Source: Chloroflexota bacterium (GTDB taxonomy: Bacteria > Chloroflexota > Dormibacteria > Dormibacterales > Dormibacteraceae). Taken from it: a DNA stretch of 64,000 bases. The notes beneath the pieces are model-generated. The model did no database searches. It worked only from the letters and a program-made list of their open reading frames with translations, and was not told the origin of the DNA. Every line of letters starts with the position of its first letter. Within the stretch, counting starts at the first letter, position 1. The position numbers and the translations under genes were made by a program. Positions 10,547 to 18,348 of the stretch are shown here, piece by piece. The stretch covers positions 24,297 to 88,296 of the forward strand of contig VBGR01000044.1 of the NCBI GenBank assembly GCA_005880695.1, given 5' to 3'.

Positions 10547-11921
10547 CGCGGCCCACCACTGCCTGCGCGATCTCGACCAGCTCGTCGCGGACGCCGTCGA
10601 GGTCGGCACCGTCCAGCTCCCGTACGGCGGCCTCGACCAGGTCGCGCGCCTCGCCGTTGACGCGCTCCAGGGCCCCGCTCACCGCGACCAGCTCGACCAC
10701 CTTCTTCAAGTCCTCGTCGGGCAGGGGGCCGGCCAGAAGTCGCCGTATCTCCGGCCCGGAGGCGCTGTCCTCGGTGGCGTAGATCAGCGGCAGCGAGAGG
10801 ACTCGCTCGCGCACGTCCTGCCCGAGCGGCTTGCCCGAGCTCTCGCTGAAATCAACCACGTCGTCGGCCATCTGGAAGGCGACGCCCATCAGCTCCCCAT
10901 AGCGGCGGAGCCGCTCGATCTTTTCGGCTGGAGCGCCGGCGAGCTGAGCGCCGGCCGTGCAGGCGGCGGCCATCAGGGCAGCCGTCTTGCCGCGAACCAC
11001 CCGGAGGTAGGAATCCTCATCGCCCGGGTAGCCGCCGCGCAGCTCGACGTCGTCGATCTGGGAGCGGCAGATCGCTTCCAGCGCGGCCGCGATCGTGCGC
11101 GTGACGGCAGGCTCGTCCAGCTCGGCGATGAGCCTGGTCGCCTTGGCGAAGTAGAAGTCGCCGACGGCGATGGCCCGCTCCGGTCCCTCTTCCGCGGCGA
11201 CGGTCGCGGCGCCCCGGCGGCGGGGACTCTCGTCGACGTAGTCGTCGTGGACGAGCGTGGCGGTATGGATGAGCTCCACGGCGGCCGCCAGGGTGGCGGA
11301 GCGGAGTGGATCGCTCTTCGGTCCCAGCTGGGCGGTCAGGAGGACGAGAAGCGGGCGGACGCGTTTGCCGCCTGCCGCGACGAGCCTGCCCATGGGCAGG
11401 CTGACCGGCTCCGGGTCGGCGAGCAGCTGCCGCTCCAGCTCGAGCTCGAGGAGCCGGCGAATGCCCGTCGGCGCGGCGCTGGAGAAGTCGCCCTCGAGCT
11501 GGAGGGCGACCTCGCGTGCACGAGGTCCGTCGAGCTCGACGGCGAAGACCGACTGCCAGCGTCCGAGAACCGGCCGGCCGTCCTCCACCAGGATCGTGAG
11601 CGCCGGCTGAAGCAGGACAGTGCGGCAGTGGGCGTGGCCGTTGACAGGCTCGTCCTCGCGGATCCCGGTCCGGACTGTGAAATCGTCGTGGAGGAAAGGC
11701 CCATCGCCGGGCACGAGGCGCTTCAGCATCGCCTCCAGGTCGGCGAGCAGGAGCGGCTCGTTCTCATTCACGGCCAGCCCGAGGGTCGTGTGGAGCGACT
11801 GCAGGTGGATGCGCCCTGTCCGGAGGCCTGCCTCCGCAACCGCCTCGCGCAGCTGTGGCGTGACGTCGATGAACTCGGTGGGCCGCTTGCTGGTGAGCTG
11901 GAGCCGTTGCCCGCTGTTCAC
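10539..11921 (-). CDS. Fusion: YjbQ/UPF0047 domain + trans-polyprenyl diphosphate synthase
   Basis: 460 aa. Residues ~1-145 are a YjbQ (UPF0047) domain with its conserved His/Asn/Glu sites (HTTLGLAVNENEP around residue 44, HDD near 78, NGHAH near 94, then LGRWQSVFAVELDGPR). YjbQ proteins have been annotated as secondary thiamine-phosphate synthases. Residues ~150-460 are an all-alpha polyprenyl synthase with first Asp-rich motif VHDDYVDESPRRRG (~225) and second QMADDVVDF (~350), so it should elongate IPP chains for the quinone tail. It sits between the small prenyl-synthase-like protein and the prenyltransferase fusion, with overlaps on both sides. Confidence 0.85.
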   Translation of the reverse strand: MNSGQRLQLTSKRPTEFIDVTPQLREAVAEAGLRTGRIHLQSLHTTLGLAVNENEPLLLADLEAMLKRLVPGDGPFLHDDFTVRTGIREDEPVNGHAHCRTVLLQPALTILVEDGRPVLGRWQSVFAVELDGPRAREVALQLEGDFSSAAPTGIRRLLELELERQLLADPEPVSLPMGRLVAAGGKRVRPLLVLLTAQLGPKSDPLRSATLAAAVELIHTATLVHDDYVDESPRRRGAATVAAEEGPERAIAVGDFYFAKATRLIAELDEPAVTRTIAAALEAICRSQIDDVELRGGYPGDEDSYLRVVRGKTAALMAAACTAGAQLAGAPAEKIERLRRYGELMGVAFQMADDVVDFSESSGKPLGQDVRERVLSLPLIYATEDSASGPEIRRLLAGPLPDEDLKKVVELVAVSGALERVNGEARDLVEAAVRELDGADLDGVRDELVEIAQAVVGRDA

Positions 11922-12274
11922 GCCGCCAGCGCCTCCAGCAGCCGCTCCCTCACCGGAGGCAGAGGCCGGCCGGCCGCTGCGGCCGCCGCGGCGTCCTCGA
12001 TCGTTCGGGCGAAAGCGACCTGCTGGGTGAGGCCGGCGTTCTGGGCGAGCAGCCGAGAGGCGCGCGCCAGGCAGAGGTCACCGCGCAGGAGATCGGGCGG
12101 AGAGGCGGCTGCACCGCCCAGGCCCTGCAGCCGTACCGCCACCTCGACCAGCGCCGCGGCTAGGGCGGTCTCCGGGCGTCCGCCACCCGCCAGGTACGCG
12201 CCATAGGCCTCGCCCAGGCCGGACTCCCAAAGCCCGTCCAGCGCTTCCAGCTCCGTTTCCACGATGCGGGTCAT
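11918..12274 (-). CDS. Small helical protein resembling a degenerate prenyl-synthase subunit
   Basis: 118 aa, Ala/Leu-rich, entirely helical by eye. The stretch LLRGDLCLARASRLLAQNAG resembles the GDYLFARAxxLAA helix of trans-prenyl synthases, but there are no Asp-rich motifs, so it cannot be catalytic by that mechanism. Heptaprenyl synthases of some Gram-positives use a non-catalytic small subunit (HepS/GerCA); a similar regulatory role is my inference. Stop and start overlap its neighbours (ATGA), so it is co-translated with the TetR gene and the synthase fusion. Confidence 0.55.
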   Translation of the reverse strand: MTRIVETELEALDGLWESGLGEAYGAYLAGGGRPETALAAALVEVAVRLQGLGGAAASPPDLLRGDLCLARASRLLAQNAGLTQQVAFARTIEDAAAAAAAGRPLPPVRERLLEALAA

Positions 12275-12894
12275 ACCGGGACCGGCTCCACCACACTGCC
12301 GGCCAGCTCACGCCAGGCGCTCAGAGCCCGGAGGCAAGACTCCTCGTCCCGCGTGACCACGTAGTAGAGGCCGAAGCCGAGCACGGTGTTGAGGACCAGC
12401 GGCACCAGGACCTCGCGTTCGATCTTGAGCCGGACCCGGCCGTCCTGCTCGAGCCGGTCGAGCTGTTCCTCGACGACGTCTCGGTAGCGGGCGAAGAGCT
12501 CGGGCAGGAACGCCTGGAGGCTCTCCTGCTTGGGCGCCTGGACCAACAGGTCGAAGGCCGCGAGCTGGATGTCGCCTAGCCGCCGCAGGCTGTCCCAGAT
12601 GCTGACGATGCCGTGCTCGATGACCCAGAGCGGGTCGCTGAGCTGGTTCAAGCTGCCCCGCAGCTCCTCGACCGAGCGATCGGTGAGCTCGCGCCAGGCC
12701 TCGATCAGCAGCGCCGACTTGGTGGGGAAGTAGTACTGCAGGTTGCCGATCGCGACTCCGGCCCGCGACGCGATCGAGCGCACACTGGTACCTGCGTAGC
12801 CGTTCTCGAGCAGCGAATCGGCGGCCGCCTGGACGATCAGGTCGCGCGGTGCGCCCTTCGCTTTGCCGAGCCCCTGTCTGACCCCCTGAGTCAT
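12271..12894 (-). CDS. TetR family transcriptional regulator
   Basis: 207 aa. The N-terminal helix-turn-helix of TetR type spans roughly residues 18-65 (IVQAAADSLLENGYAGTSVRSIASRAGVAIGNLQYYFPTK region), followed by a helical ligand-binding domain. First gene of the six-gene quinone operon and divergent from the cyclase-family gene at 12952. A 10-bp palindrome overlaps its start codon and is the obvious autoregulatory candidate. Ligand unknown; a lipid or acyl-CoA is plausible from the C-terminal domain type but unproven. Confidence 0.88.
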   Translation of the reverse strand: MTQGVRQGLGKAKGAPRDLIVQAAADSLLENGYAGTSVRSIASRAGVAIGNLQYYFPTKSALLIEAWRELTDRSVEELRGSLNQLSDPLWVIEHGIVSIWDSLRRLGDIQLAAFDLLVQAPKQESLQAFLPELFARYRDVVEEQLDRLEQDGRVRLKIEREVLVPLVLNTVLGFGLYYVVTRDEESCLRALSAWRELAGSVVEPVPV

Positions 12895-12901
12895 ACGTAT
12901 G
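12892..12901. promoter_or_regulatory. Candidate TetR operator palindrome
   Basis: CATACGTATG is a perfect 10-bp inverted repeat that includes the start codon of the TetR gene and lies ~50 bp from the divergent cyclase start. Its position would let the regulator block its own operon. The only evidence is symmetry and location. Confidence 0.35.
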
Positions 12902-12951
12902 TATTAGGTTAGTCCTCTCGGGCAGACGGATGTCAACCGCGGCCTCCGATA

Positions 12952-13602
12952 GTGTTTCCGACGGTGGAGGTCTTCGACGTCTCGCTGCCCCTCTCCGAGC
13001 GGCTCGCGATCTGGCCGGGCGACCCCAAGCTGAGCCGGACGCTGGCCAGCTCGATTGCTCGGGGCGACATTGCCAACGTGTCGCACCTGGACCTGGGAGC
13101 CCATACCGGCACCCACGTGGACGCGCCCTTCCACTTCGTCGACTCGATGTCCGGCATAGACCAGCTGCCGCTGGACGCTCTGATCGGCCCTTGCCTGGTG
13201 GTCGAGGCCAACCCGCCGGGCACTGAGCTGCGTCCACAAGACCTGCCCGAGACCGAGCACCGCCGGATCCTCTTCAAGACCCGCAACTCGGCTCGCTGGG
13301 CGAGCTCGCCTTCCGAGTTCGATCGCGACTTCGTGGGCGTCGGGCTCGAACTCGCGGTCCGCCTCGTCCAGCGCCAGGTGCTGCTGGTGGGCGTCGACTA
13401 CCTCTCGGTCGAGCCCTTCGATGCGCCGCGGCCCCACCCCGTCCACGTGACTCTGCTGGAGGCGCGAATTGTGGTCGTGGAAGGGCTCGACCTGAGCCGC
13501 GTCGAGCCGGGCGAGTACGAGCTTTTTTGCTTGCCTCTGAAGCTGGTCGGCAGCGACGGTGCGCCCGCCCGGACAGTCCTGGTCCGCCGCTCTACGCCGT
13601 GA
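12952..13602 (+). CDS. Cyclase/kynurenine-formamidase family metal-dependent hydrolase
   Basis: 216 aa from GTG 12952; a second GTG at 12964 is equally plausible. The metal-binding signature HTGTHVDAPFHF (residues ~50-61) is the HxGTHxDxPxH motif of the cyclase/KynB family, Zn or Mn enzymes that hydrolyse amides or esters. The C-terminal part keeps LLVGVDYLSVEPFD. No tryptophan-catabolism gene is nearby, so kynurenine formamidase activity should not be assumed. It diverges from the TetR operon. Confidence 0.82.
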   Translation: MFPTVEVFDVSLPLSERLAIWPGDPKLSRTLASSIARGDIANVSHLDLGAHTGTHVDAPFHFVDSMSGIDQLPLDALIGPCLVVEANPPGTELRPQDLPETEHRRILFKTRNSARWASSPSEFDRDFVGVGLELAVRLVQRQVLLVGVDYLSVEPFDAPRPHPVHVTLLEARIVVVEGLDLSRVEPGEYELFCLPLKLVGSDGAPARTVLVRRSTP

Positions 13603-13668
13603 GATCTCGAAATTTCAGGGCGCCCTTCCTATGAGCCGTTCCACGCGCTGAGCGATAATCCAGAGGGG

Positions 13669-14301
13669 ATGCGGAGCGCCGAGGACGTTTTTCCCAATCG
13701 GATCGTCGGTGTGATCCGAAGCGGCGACAGCAGCGCCGCTTTTCGGGCCTGTCTGGCCGCCATCGAAGGCGGCGTGGGCTCGCTCGAGGTCACGACGGGT
13801 GTGCCCGAGTGGCCGGACCTGGTTCGCGGCTTGCGCGCGTCGACGGGTCGCCCGGTGGGGGCCGGGACGGTTCTGACCGTCGAGCACGTCCTCCAGGCCG
13901 CCCGAGCGGGCGCCGCCTTCGTCGTGACTCCGGTCGTGATCCCGGAAGTGGCCAGAGCGGCTCGCGAGCAGGACATCCTCTGCGTGATGGGCGCGCTGAC
14001 GCCCACCGAGATCTACCAGGCGCTGCAGGTTGCCAAGGCCGACGTGGTCAAGCTCTTCCCGATCGCGGCCGTCGGCGGCCCGGCTTACCTGAAGTACCTG
14101 GCGGGGCCGATGCCGGACATCCCGATCTGGGTCTCCGGCGGCGTCGAGATCGACCAGGTGACCGACTACCTGAAGCTGGGAGTCACCGCGATCGGGCTCA
14201 CCACCGCGCTCTTCCCGCCGGACGCCGTGGCTCGCGGCGAGTTCGACGTGATCAAGCGATTGGCTCGGGAAGCCGCTTCGGCCCTGGCCGGCGTCGCCTA
14301 G
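13669..14301 (+). CDS. 2-keto-3-deoxy-6-phosphogluconate (KDPG)-type aldolase
   Basis: 210 aa class I aldolase of the KDPG/KHG family, which splits KDPG or related keto-acids to pyruvate plus an aldehyde. Catalytic Glu lies in GSLEVTTG (E40), phosphate-loop GAGTVLT follows, and the Schiff-base Lys is in DVVKLFP (K128). WVSGGVEIDQV matches the C-terminal phosphate site. A GATAAT -10-like box (13654-13659) ends 9 bp before the ATG, and AGAGGGG could serve as ribosome site. No kinase or dehydratase partner is adjacent. Confidence 0.88.
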   Translation: MRSAEDVFPNRIVGVIRSGDSSAAFRACLAAIEGGVGSLEVTTGVPEWPDLVRGLRASTGRPVGAGTVLTVEHVLQAARAGAAFVVTPVVIPEVARAAREQDILCVMGALTPTEIYQALQVAKADVVKLFPIAAVGGPAYLKYLAGPMPDIPIWVSGGVEIDQVTDYLKLGVTAIGLTTALFPPDAVARGEFDVIKRLAREAASALAGVA

Positions 14302-14321
14302 CCGGCGACGCGCCGACCGGT

Positions 14322-14489
14322 CTAGAGACCGGCCTGGTTGTGGAGGGTGAAGGTGATGTCCGAGAACAGGTTCTTGATCTGCCCGCCGGTGCTCATCAGC
14401 ATCACGATCACGACGAGCGAGATCAGGACCAGGATGAACGCGTACTCGACCATGCCCTGTCCACGCTGGTCACGAAGCAGTCGCTTCAT
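14322..14489 (-). CDS. Flp-type pilin (second of pair)
   Basis: 55 aa. Very short basic leader MKRLLRDQRGQG, then MVEYAFILVLISLVVIVML, a single hydrophobic helix. The G-x-x-x-E-Y arrangement is the prepilin-peptidase cleavage context of Tad/Flp pilins. Its ATG overlaps the stop of the upstream pilin by 3 bp. No Tad secretion genes lie in this window, so assembly must use genes elsewhere. Confidence 0.85.
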   Translation of the reverse strand: MKRLLRDQRGQGMVEYAFILVLISLVVIVMLMSTGGQIKNLFSDITFTLHNQAGL

Positions 14490-14638
14490 GAGAACGCTCC
14501 GATGACATTGACGAACATGCTTCGAATCTGGCCGCCCATTGTAGTCAGGACGACGATCATCAACACGGCCACGATCACCAGGATGAGCAGGTATTCAACC
14601 AGCCCCTGGCCAGACTGAAACGAGGCCCGCGCGCCCAT
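14486..14638 (-). CDS. Flp-type pilin (first of pair)
   Basis: 50 aa: MGARASFQSGQG leader, then LVEYLLILVIVAVLMIVVL, and a short polar tail containing MGGQIRSMF. Same processing signature (GQGLVEY) and similar tail (GGQI followed by a charged residue) as the neighbour, so the two are probably a duplication. No strong Shine-Dalgarno sequence precedes the ATG. Confidence 0.83.
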   Translation of the reverse strand: MGARASFQSGQGLVEYLLILVIVAVLMIVVLTTMGGQIRSMFVNVIGAFS

Positions 14639-14658
14639 GTCGGTGAAACCTTAACCGC

Positions 14659-15639
14659 TCAGGTCGTGCTTGGGGTCGCCGCCTGGCGAATCGCGCGCTC
14701 GACTATCACCCGCACCATCTTCTTGCGCCAGAAGTGCGTGAGGTCGGCGTTGTCGAGCGGCCGGGCAGGCTTGGCTGCCAGTTCGGCAGCCGCGGAGATG
14801 GTCTCGTCGGTGAGGCGCTTGCCCGCCAAGAAGGCGCCTGCTTCGGGAACCTCGAGCGGGTGGGACGCCACGGCGGCGAGGGCGATCCGGCATCCCGTGA
14901 CGATCGGGCCGTCGAGCGTCAGTGCCACCGCGGCGCCGGCCAACGGGAAGTCGATCGAGCCGCGCCGGCGGAGCTTGACGTAGGCGGTCAGGAGCCCCTC
15001 GGGCGCCGGCAGCCGGATGGCGGTGACGACCTCGTGGGGCTGCTTGGCCAGGTACTCGATGCCGTCGTCCCGGTAGAGCTCGGCGACCGGGAGCTCCCGC
15101 TCCCCGTCGGGACCGACCAGGACGACGCTGGCGCCGAGCACCATCGCGGCGGGCGCGGTGTCGGAGGAGGAGACCGCCCAGCAGCGCGGGCTGGAGGGCG
15201 CGACGAGGCAGATGTCGCCGTCCTTCTTCAGGCAGAAGCCGATCGACTTCCGCCACTCGTAGGTCATGTTGTAGTAGTTGCAGCGGGTGTCGACGCAGAG
15301 GTTGCCGCCCACGGTGCCCGCGTTGCGCAGGGGAGGCGACGAGACCAGGCCGGCCGCCTCCGCAAACCCAGGCAGGGCGGCCCGGAGGCCTGGGTCGGCC
15401 GCAGCCTCCGCGAGCGTGACCGTGGCGCCGATCTCGAAGTGGCCGTCGACGCGCCGGACGCCCTTGAGCGGCGGCACCTGGACCAGCGTGTCCGGCTCGA
15501 ACTGGCGGCGCTTCAAGTTCGGGAAGAGGTCGGTGCCTCCCGCGACGAACATGGCGCGGCTGCCCAGCTTGCTCAGGCTGGCGGCGGCTTCGCCGGCCGT
15601 GGCCGGCCGGAGGTAGCGGAGGCGGGGCAGGCGCAGCAC
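14659..15639 (-). CDS. hcrB: 4-hydroxybenzoyl-CoA reductase, beta (FAD) subunit
   Basis: 326 aa FAD-binding subunit of a xanthine-oxidase-family enzyme. FAD motifs FVAGGTDLFPNLKR (residues ~31-44) and AGTVGGNLC (~107-115) are present. An insert rich in Cys follows (C115, C120, C136, C144, C153). It matches the extra [4Fe-4S] loop that distinguishes 4-hydroxybenzoyl-CoA reductase beta subunits from other family members. Such enzymes remove the para-hydroxyl of 4-hydroxybenzoyl-CoA. It follows hcrA by 5 bp. Confidence 0.85.
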   Translation of the reverse strand: MLRLPRLRYLRPATAGEAAASLSKLGSRAMFVAGGTDLFPNLKRRQFEPDTLVQVPPLKGVRRVDGHFEIGATVTLAEAAADPGLRAALPGFAEAAGLVSSPPLRNAGTVGGNLCVDTRCNYYNMTYEWRKSIGFCLKKDGDICLVAPSSPRCWAVSSSDTAPAAMVLGASVVLVGPDGERELPVAELYRDDGIEYLAKQPHEVVTAIRLPAPEGLLTAYVKLRRRGSIDFPLAGAAVALTLDGPIVTGCRIALAAVASHPLEVPEAGAFLAGKRLTDETISAAAELAAKPARPLDNADLTHFWRKKMVRVIVERAIRQAATPSTT

Positions 15640-15644
15640 CGCGG

Positions 15645-18158
15645 TCAGCGCACCCGCGGGGCGCGGGGGGGACCCGGGGGGGAAGGGCTTCGCCCGGCCC
15701 CGGCGGAGGGGGGACCTCCCCCCTTCATGGGGAATGCTAATTCGAGCTCATCGCCGACCCGCAGGTCCGCGGGATCCGGCGGCTCGACCAGGATCGGCTC
15801 TGGGTAAGGCACGGATGGAAAGCCGCGTGGCCCGAACCGCGGCGGCTCGCCCTTGGCTTTCGCTTCCAGCGCCCGCAGCACCTTCTCGGGTGTGACCGGG
15901 ATCTCGTCGATCCAGACGCCGAGCGCATCCTGCAGGGCCAGGTTCACGGCCGGGATCACCGGCAGCAGCGGGCCCTGCCCGGCTTCCTTGGCCCCGTAGG
16001 GACCCTCCGGGTCGTCGGTCTCGACGAGGAAGGTGTGCATCTCCGGCGTCTCCAGGAAGGTGGGCGACTTGTACTCCAGCATGGAAGGCCACTTGTGGAG
16101 GCCCTGGCGATAGACCTGTTCCTCCATGAGCGCCTCGCCGAGGGCCATGTAGACCGAGCCCTCGACCTGGCCTTCGACCAGGAGCGGGTTGATCGCCCGG
16201 CCGATGTCGTGCGCGATCCAGACTCGCTCCACGGTCACGATCCCGGTTCGAGCGTCCGCGGCCACCTGGACCACACACGCGCTGTAGCTGTAAGCGGGGC
16301 TAGGTCCGACCCCGGAACCCTTGAAGGGACCGCCGATCCGGGGCGGCTTGTAGCTGCCGGCGCTGGCGAGCGCGCCGAATTTCTCCTCTGCCAGCACGCT
16401 TGCGTCCTCGAAACTGAACTCGCCGACCCGTCCGTCGGCGACGTCGATCTCCTCGAGATCGGTGACGCCCATCCTCTCCGCCACCGCCGCGACCAGTAGG
16501 GCCCGCATCTTGCGGGCGGCCTCGACCGCCGCGTTGCCTGCCATGAAAGTGACGCGCGAGGAGTAGGACCCGAGGTCGATCGGTGTTGTATCCGTGTCGG
16601 CGGTGACGAGGTGGATGTCCCGCGCCTCGAGCCCCAGCTCCTCGGCCGCGATCTGGGCGAGCACTGAGTCGGAGCCCTGGCCGATGTCCATCGCCCCGCA
16701 GAACAGGGTGACGCCGGTCCGGTCGACCTTCAGCTGGACCTCCGAGTGGGGCATGTCGTTCCAGTAGATGGCCGTGCCGGCACCGCTCATGTAAGTCGAG
16801 ATCGCGAATCCCATCCCCCGACCTGGCTGGCGTTTCCGGTTCGCGTACCCCGAGGCGGTGAGCACCTTCTCGGTGCATTCCTCCAGGCCGCAGGAGGTGA
16901 TGCGCAGCCAGTTGACCGCGCGGCTGAACGGCTTGACGAAGTTGCGCCGCTTCAGCTCGACCGGCTCGAGGCCGATCTCGCGCGCGATCTTCTCCAGGTG
17001 CATCTCCACGGCAAACCGCGGCTGCGGCGTGCCGTGGCCGCGCTTGGGCCCGCAGGGCGCCTTATTCGTGAAGACGCGGGCGCCTTCGAACTTGTAAGCG
17101 GGGATGTCGTAGGTGACCGTCTGCAGCGTCCCCGTGTAGAAGATCGAGGCGGCGCCATAAGACCCATAGGCCCCACCGTCGAGCGCGCTCCGGAAGTGCA
17201 TCGCCGTGACGCGCCCGTCGCGCGTCACGCCGGTCTTCACCCACATCAGCACGGGGTGGCGGCCGCGGTGAGCGTAGAAGACCTCTTCGCGCGTCAGAGT
17301 GCATTTCACCGGGCGGCCGGTGAGCATCGCCAGCTTGGCGACGACGATCTCGTGCGCGAAGGGATCGGTCTTGCCGCCGAAGCCACCGCCGTGAGCAGCG
17401 CCGATCACGCGGATCCTGCTCATCGGGAGCTCGAGGACCTTGCTCAGCGCTCGGTGCACGTAGTGGACGACCTGCGTCGACGACCAGAGCGTGACGCGGC
17501 CGCCGGCGTAGGTGGCGACTGCCGAGTGCTGCTCCATGGGCAGGTGGGTCGAGCCCTGGAAGAAGAACACGTCCTCGCGGACGTGGTCGGCGCGAGCGAA
17601 GCCGGCGGCCACGTCCCCGAACTCGTAGGAGACCATCCGGTGGATGTTGTCGGAGCGCTTCGGGTAAGACTGGATGGGCTCGTCAGCGGCCTCCTTCAGG
17701 GCCGCTTCGATGGACATGACCGGCTTCAGCTCCTGGTACTCGACCTTGATCGCGTCGCAGGCCGCCGCGGCGGTCTCCTCGTCGATGGCGGCGACCGCGG
17801 CGAGCGGGTCGCCGACGTAGCGGACCTTCTCGCCCTCCAGCGCGGCCTCGTCCTGGGTCACCGGGAGGATGCCGAAGCGGATCGGCAGGTCCTGGCCGGT
17901 GATGACCGCCTTCACGCCCGGGATCCGGCGTGCGGCGGAGGTGTCGACACTGAGGATGCGGGCGTGGGGGAGCTGGGCGCGGAGAATCTTGCAGTGCAGC
18001 ATTCGAGGCAAGTCGATGTCGTCCGCGTAGACGGCCTGGCCGGTGACCTTGCCCGCGCCATCCACCTTCGGGACCGGCTTCCCAACCACGCGCAGTTCGC
18101 GGCCATTGCGGGGTCCCCTTACCTGGGGGGCTTCGCCCCCCCGATGCGCCGGCGTCAA
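15645..18158 (-). CDS. hcrA: 4-hydroxybenzoyl-CoA reductase, alpha (molybdenum) subunit
   Basis: 837 aa molybdopterin subunit. Typical opening KPVPKVDGAGKVTGQAVYAD is followed by AAHGGGFGGKTDPFAHE, RGHGTPQPRFAVE, AMDIGQGSDSVLAQ and the active-site region GAKEAGQGPLLP. The CO-dehydrogenase signature AYxCSFR is absent. The first ~20 residues and last ~30 residues are Gly/Pro/Arg-rich and encoded in G-tract hairpins; a GTG near 18090 is a credible alternative start. Catalyses reductive dehydroxylation with hcrB and hcrC. Confidence 0.85.
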   Translation of the reverse strand: MTPAHRGGEAPQVRGPRNGRELRVVGKPVPKVDGAGKVTGQAVYADDIDLPRMLHCKILRAQLPHARILSVDTSAARRIPGVKAVITGQDLPIRFGILPVTQDEAALEGEKVRYVGDPLAAVAAIDEETAAAACDAIKVEYQELKPVMSIEAALKEAADEPIQSYPKRSDNIHRMVSYEFGDVAAGFARADHVREDVFFFQGSTHLPMEQHSAVATYAGGRVTLWSSTQVVHYVHRALSKVLELPMSRIRVIGAAHGGGFGGKTDPFAHEIVVAKLAMLTGRPVKCTLTREEVFYAHRGRHPVLMWVKTGVTRDGRVTAMHFRSALDGGAYGSYGAASIFYTGTLQTVTYDIPAYKFEGARVFTNKAPCGPKRGHGTPQPRFAVEMHLEKIAREIGLEPVELKRRNFVKPFSRAVNWLRITSCGLEECTEKVLTASGYANRKRQPGRGMGFAISTYMSGAGTAIYWNDMPHSEVQLKVDRTGVTLFCGAMDIGQGSDSVLAQIAAEELGLEARDIHLVTADTDTTPIDLGSYSSRVTFMAGNAAVEAARKMRALLVAAVAERMGVTDLEEIDVADGRVGEFSFEDASVLAEEKFGALASAGSYKPPRIGGPFKGSGVGPSPAYSYSACVVQVAADARTGIVTVERVWIAHDIGRAINPLLVEGQVEGSVYMALGEALMEEQVYRQGLHKWPSMLEYKSPTFLETPEMHTFLVETDDPEGPYGAKEAGQGPLLPVIPAVNLALQDALGVWIDEIPVTPEKVLRALEAKAKGEPPRFGPRGFPSVPYPEPILVEPPDPADLRVGDELELAFPMKGGGPPSAGAGRSPSPPGPPRAPRVR

Positions 18159-18348
18159 GGCTCCATCTCGCCTGCGCTCGACCGCCTACGGCGGCACGGG
18201 GGACCCCATCCGGGTTGGGGTCCCGGATGGGGACGGCACCGGCGGCGGGCCGCGCTCCGCACGGCCCTGCCCCCCTTCGGCCGCACTCGCGGCCGCCCCT
18301 GGCCTTGCGCCGGGGCCCCAAACCTTGCCTCCACCACGGGTCGCCTGC
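18159..18348. other. Hairpin-rich spacer between hcrC and hcrA
   Basis: No gene seen in this 190-bp gap. It holds a perfect 11-bp inverted repeat (CCCCATCCGGG at 18204-18214 and its complement at 18222-18232, 7-nt loop). Further G/C-tract hairpins occur at 18182-18194 and just inside hcrA at 18125-18141 (GGGGGGC-TTC-GCCCCCC). There is no T-run, so an intrinsic terminator is unlikely; an mRNA-stability or processing element is possible. Confidence 0.6.
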
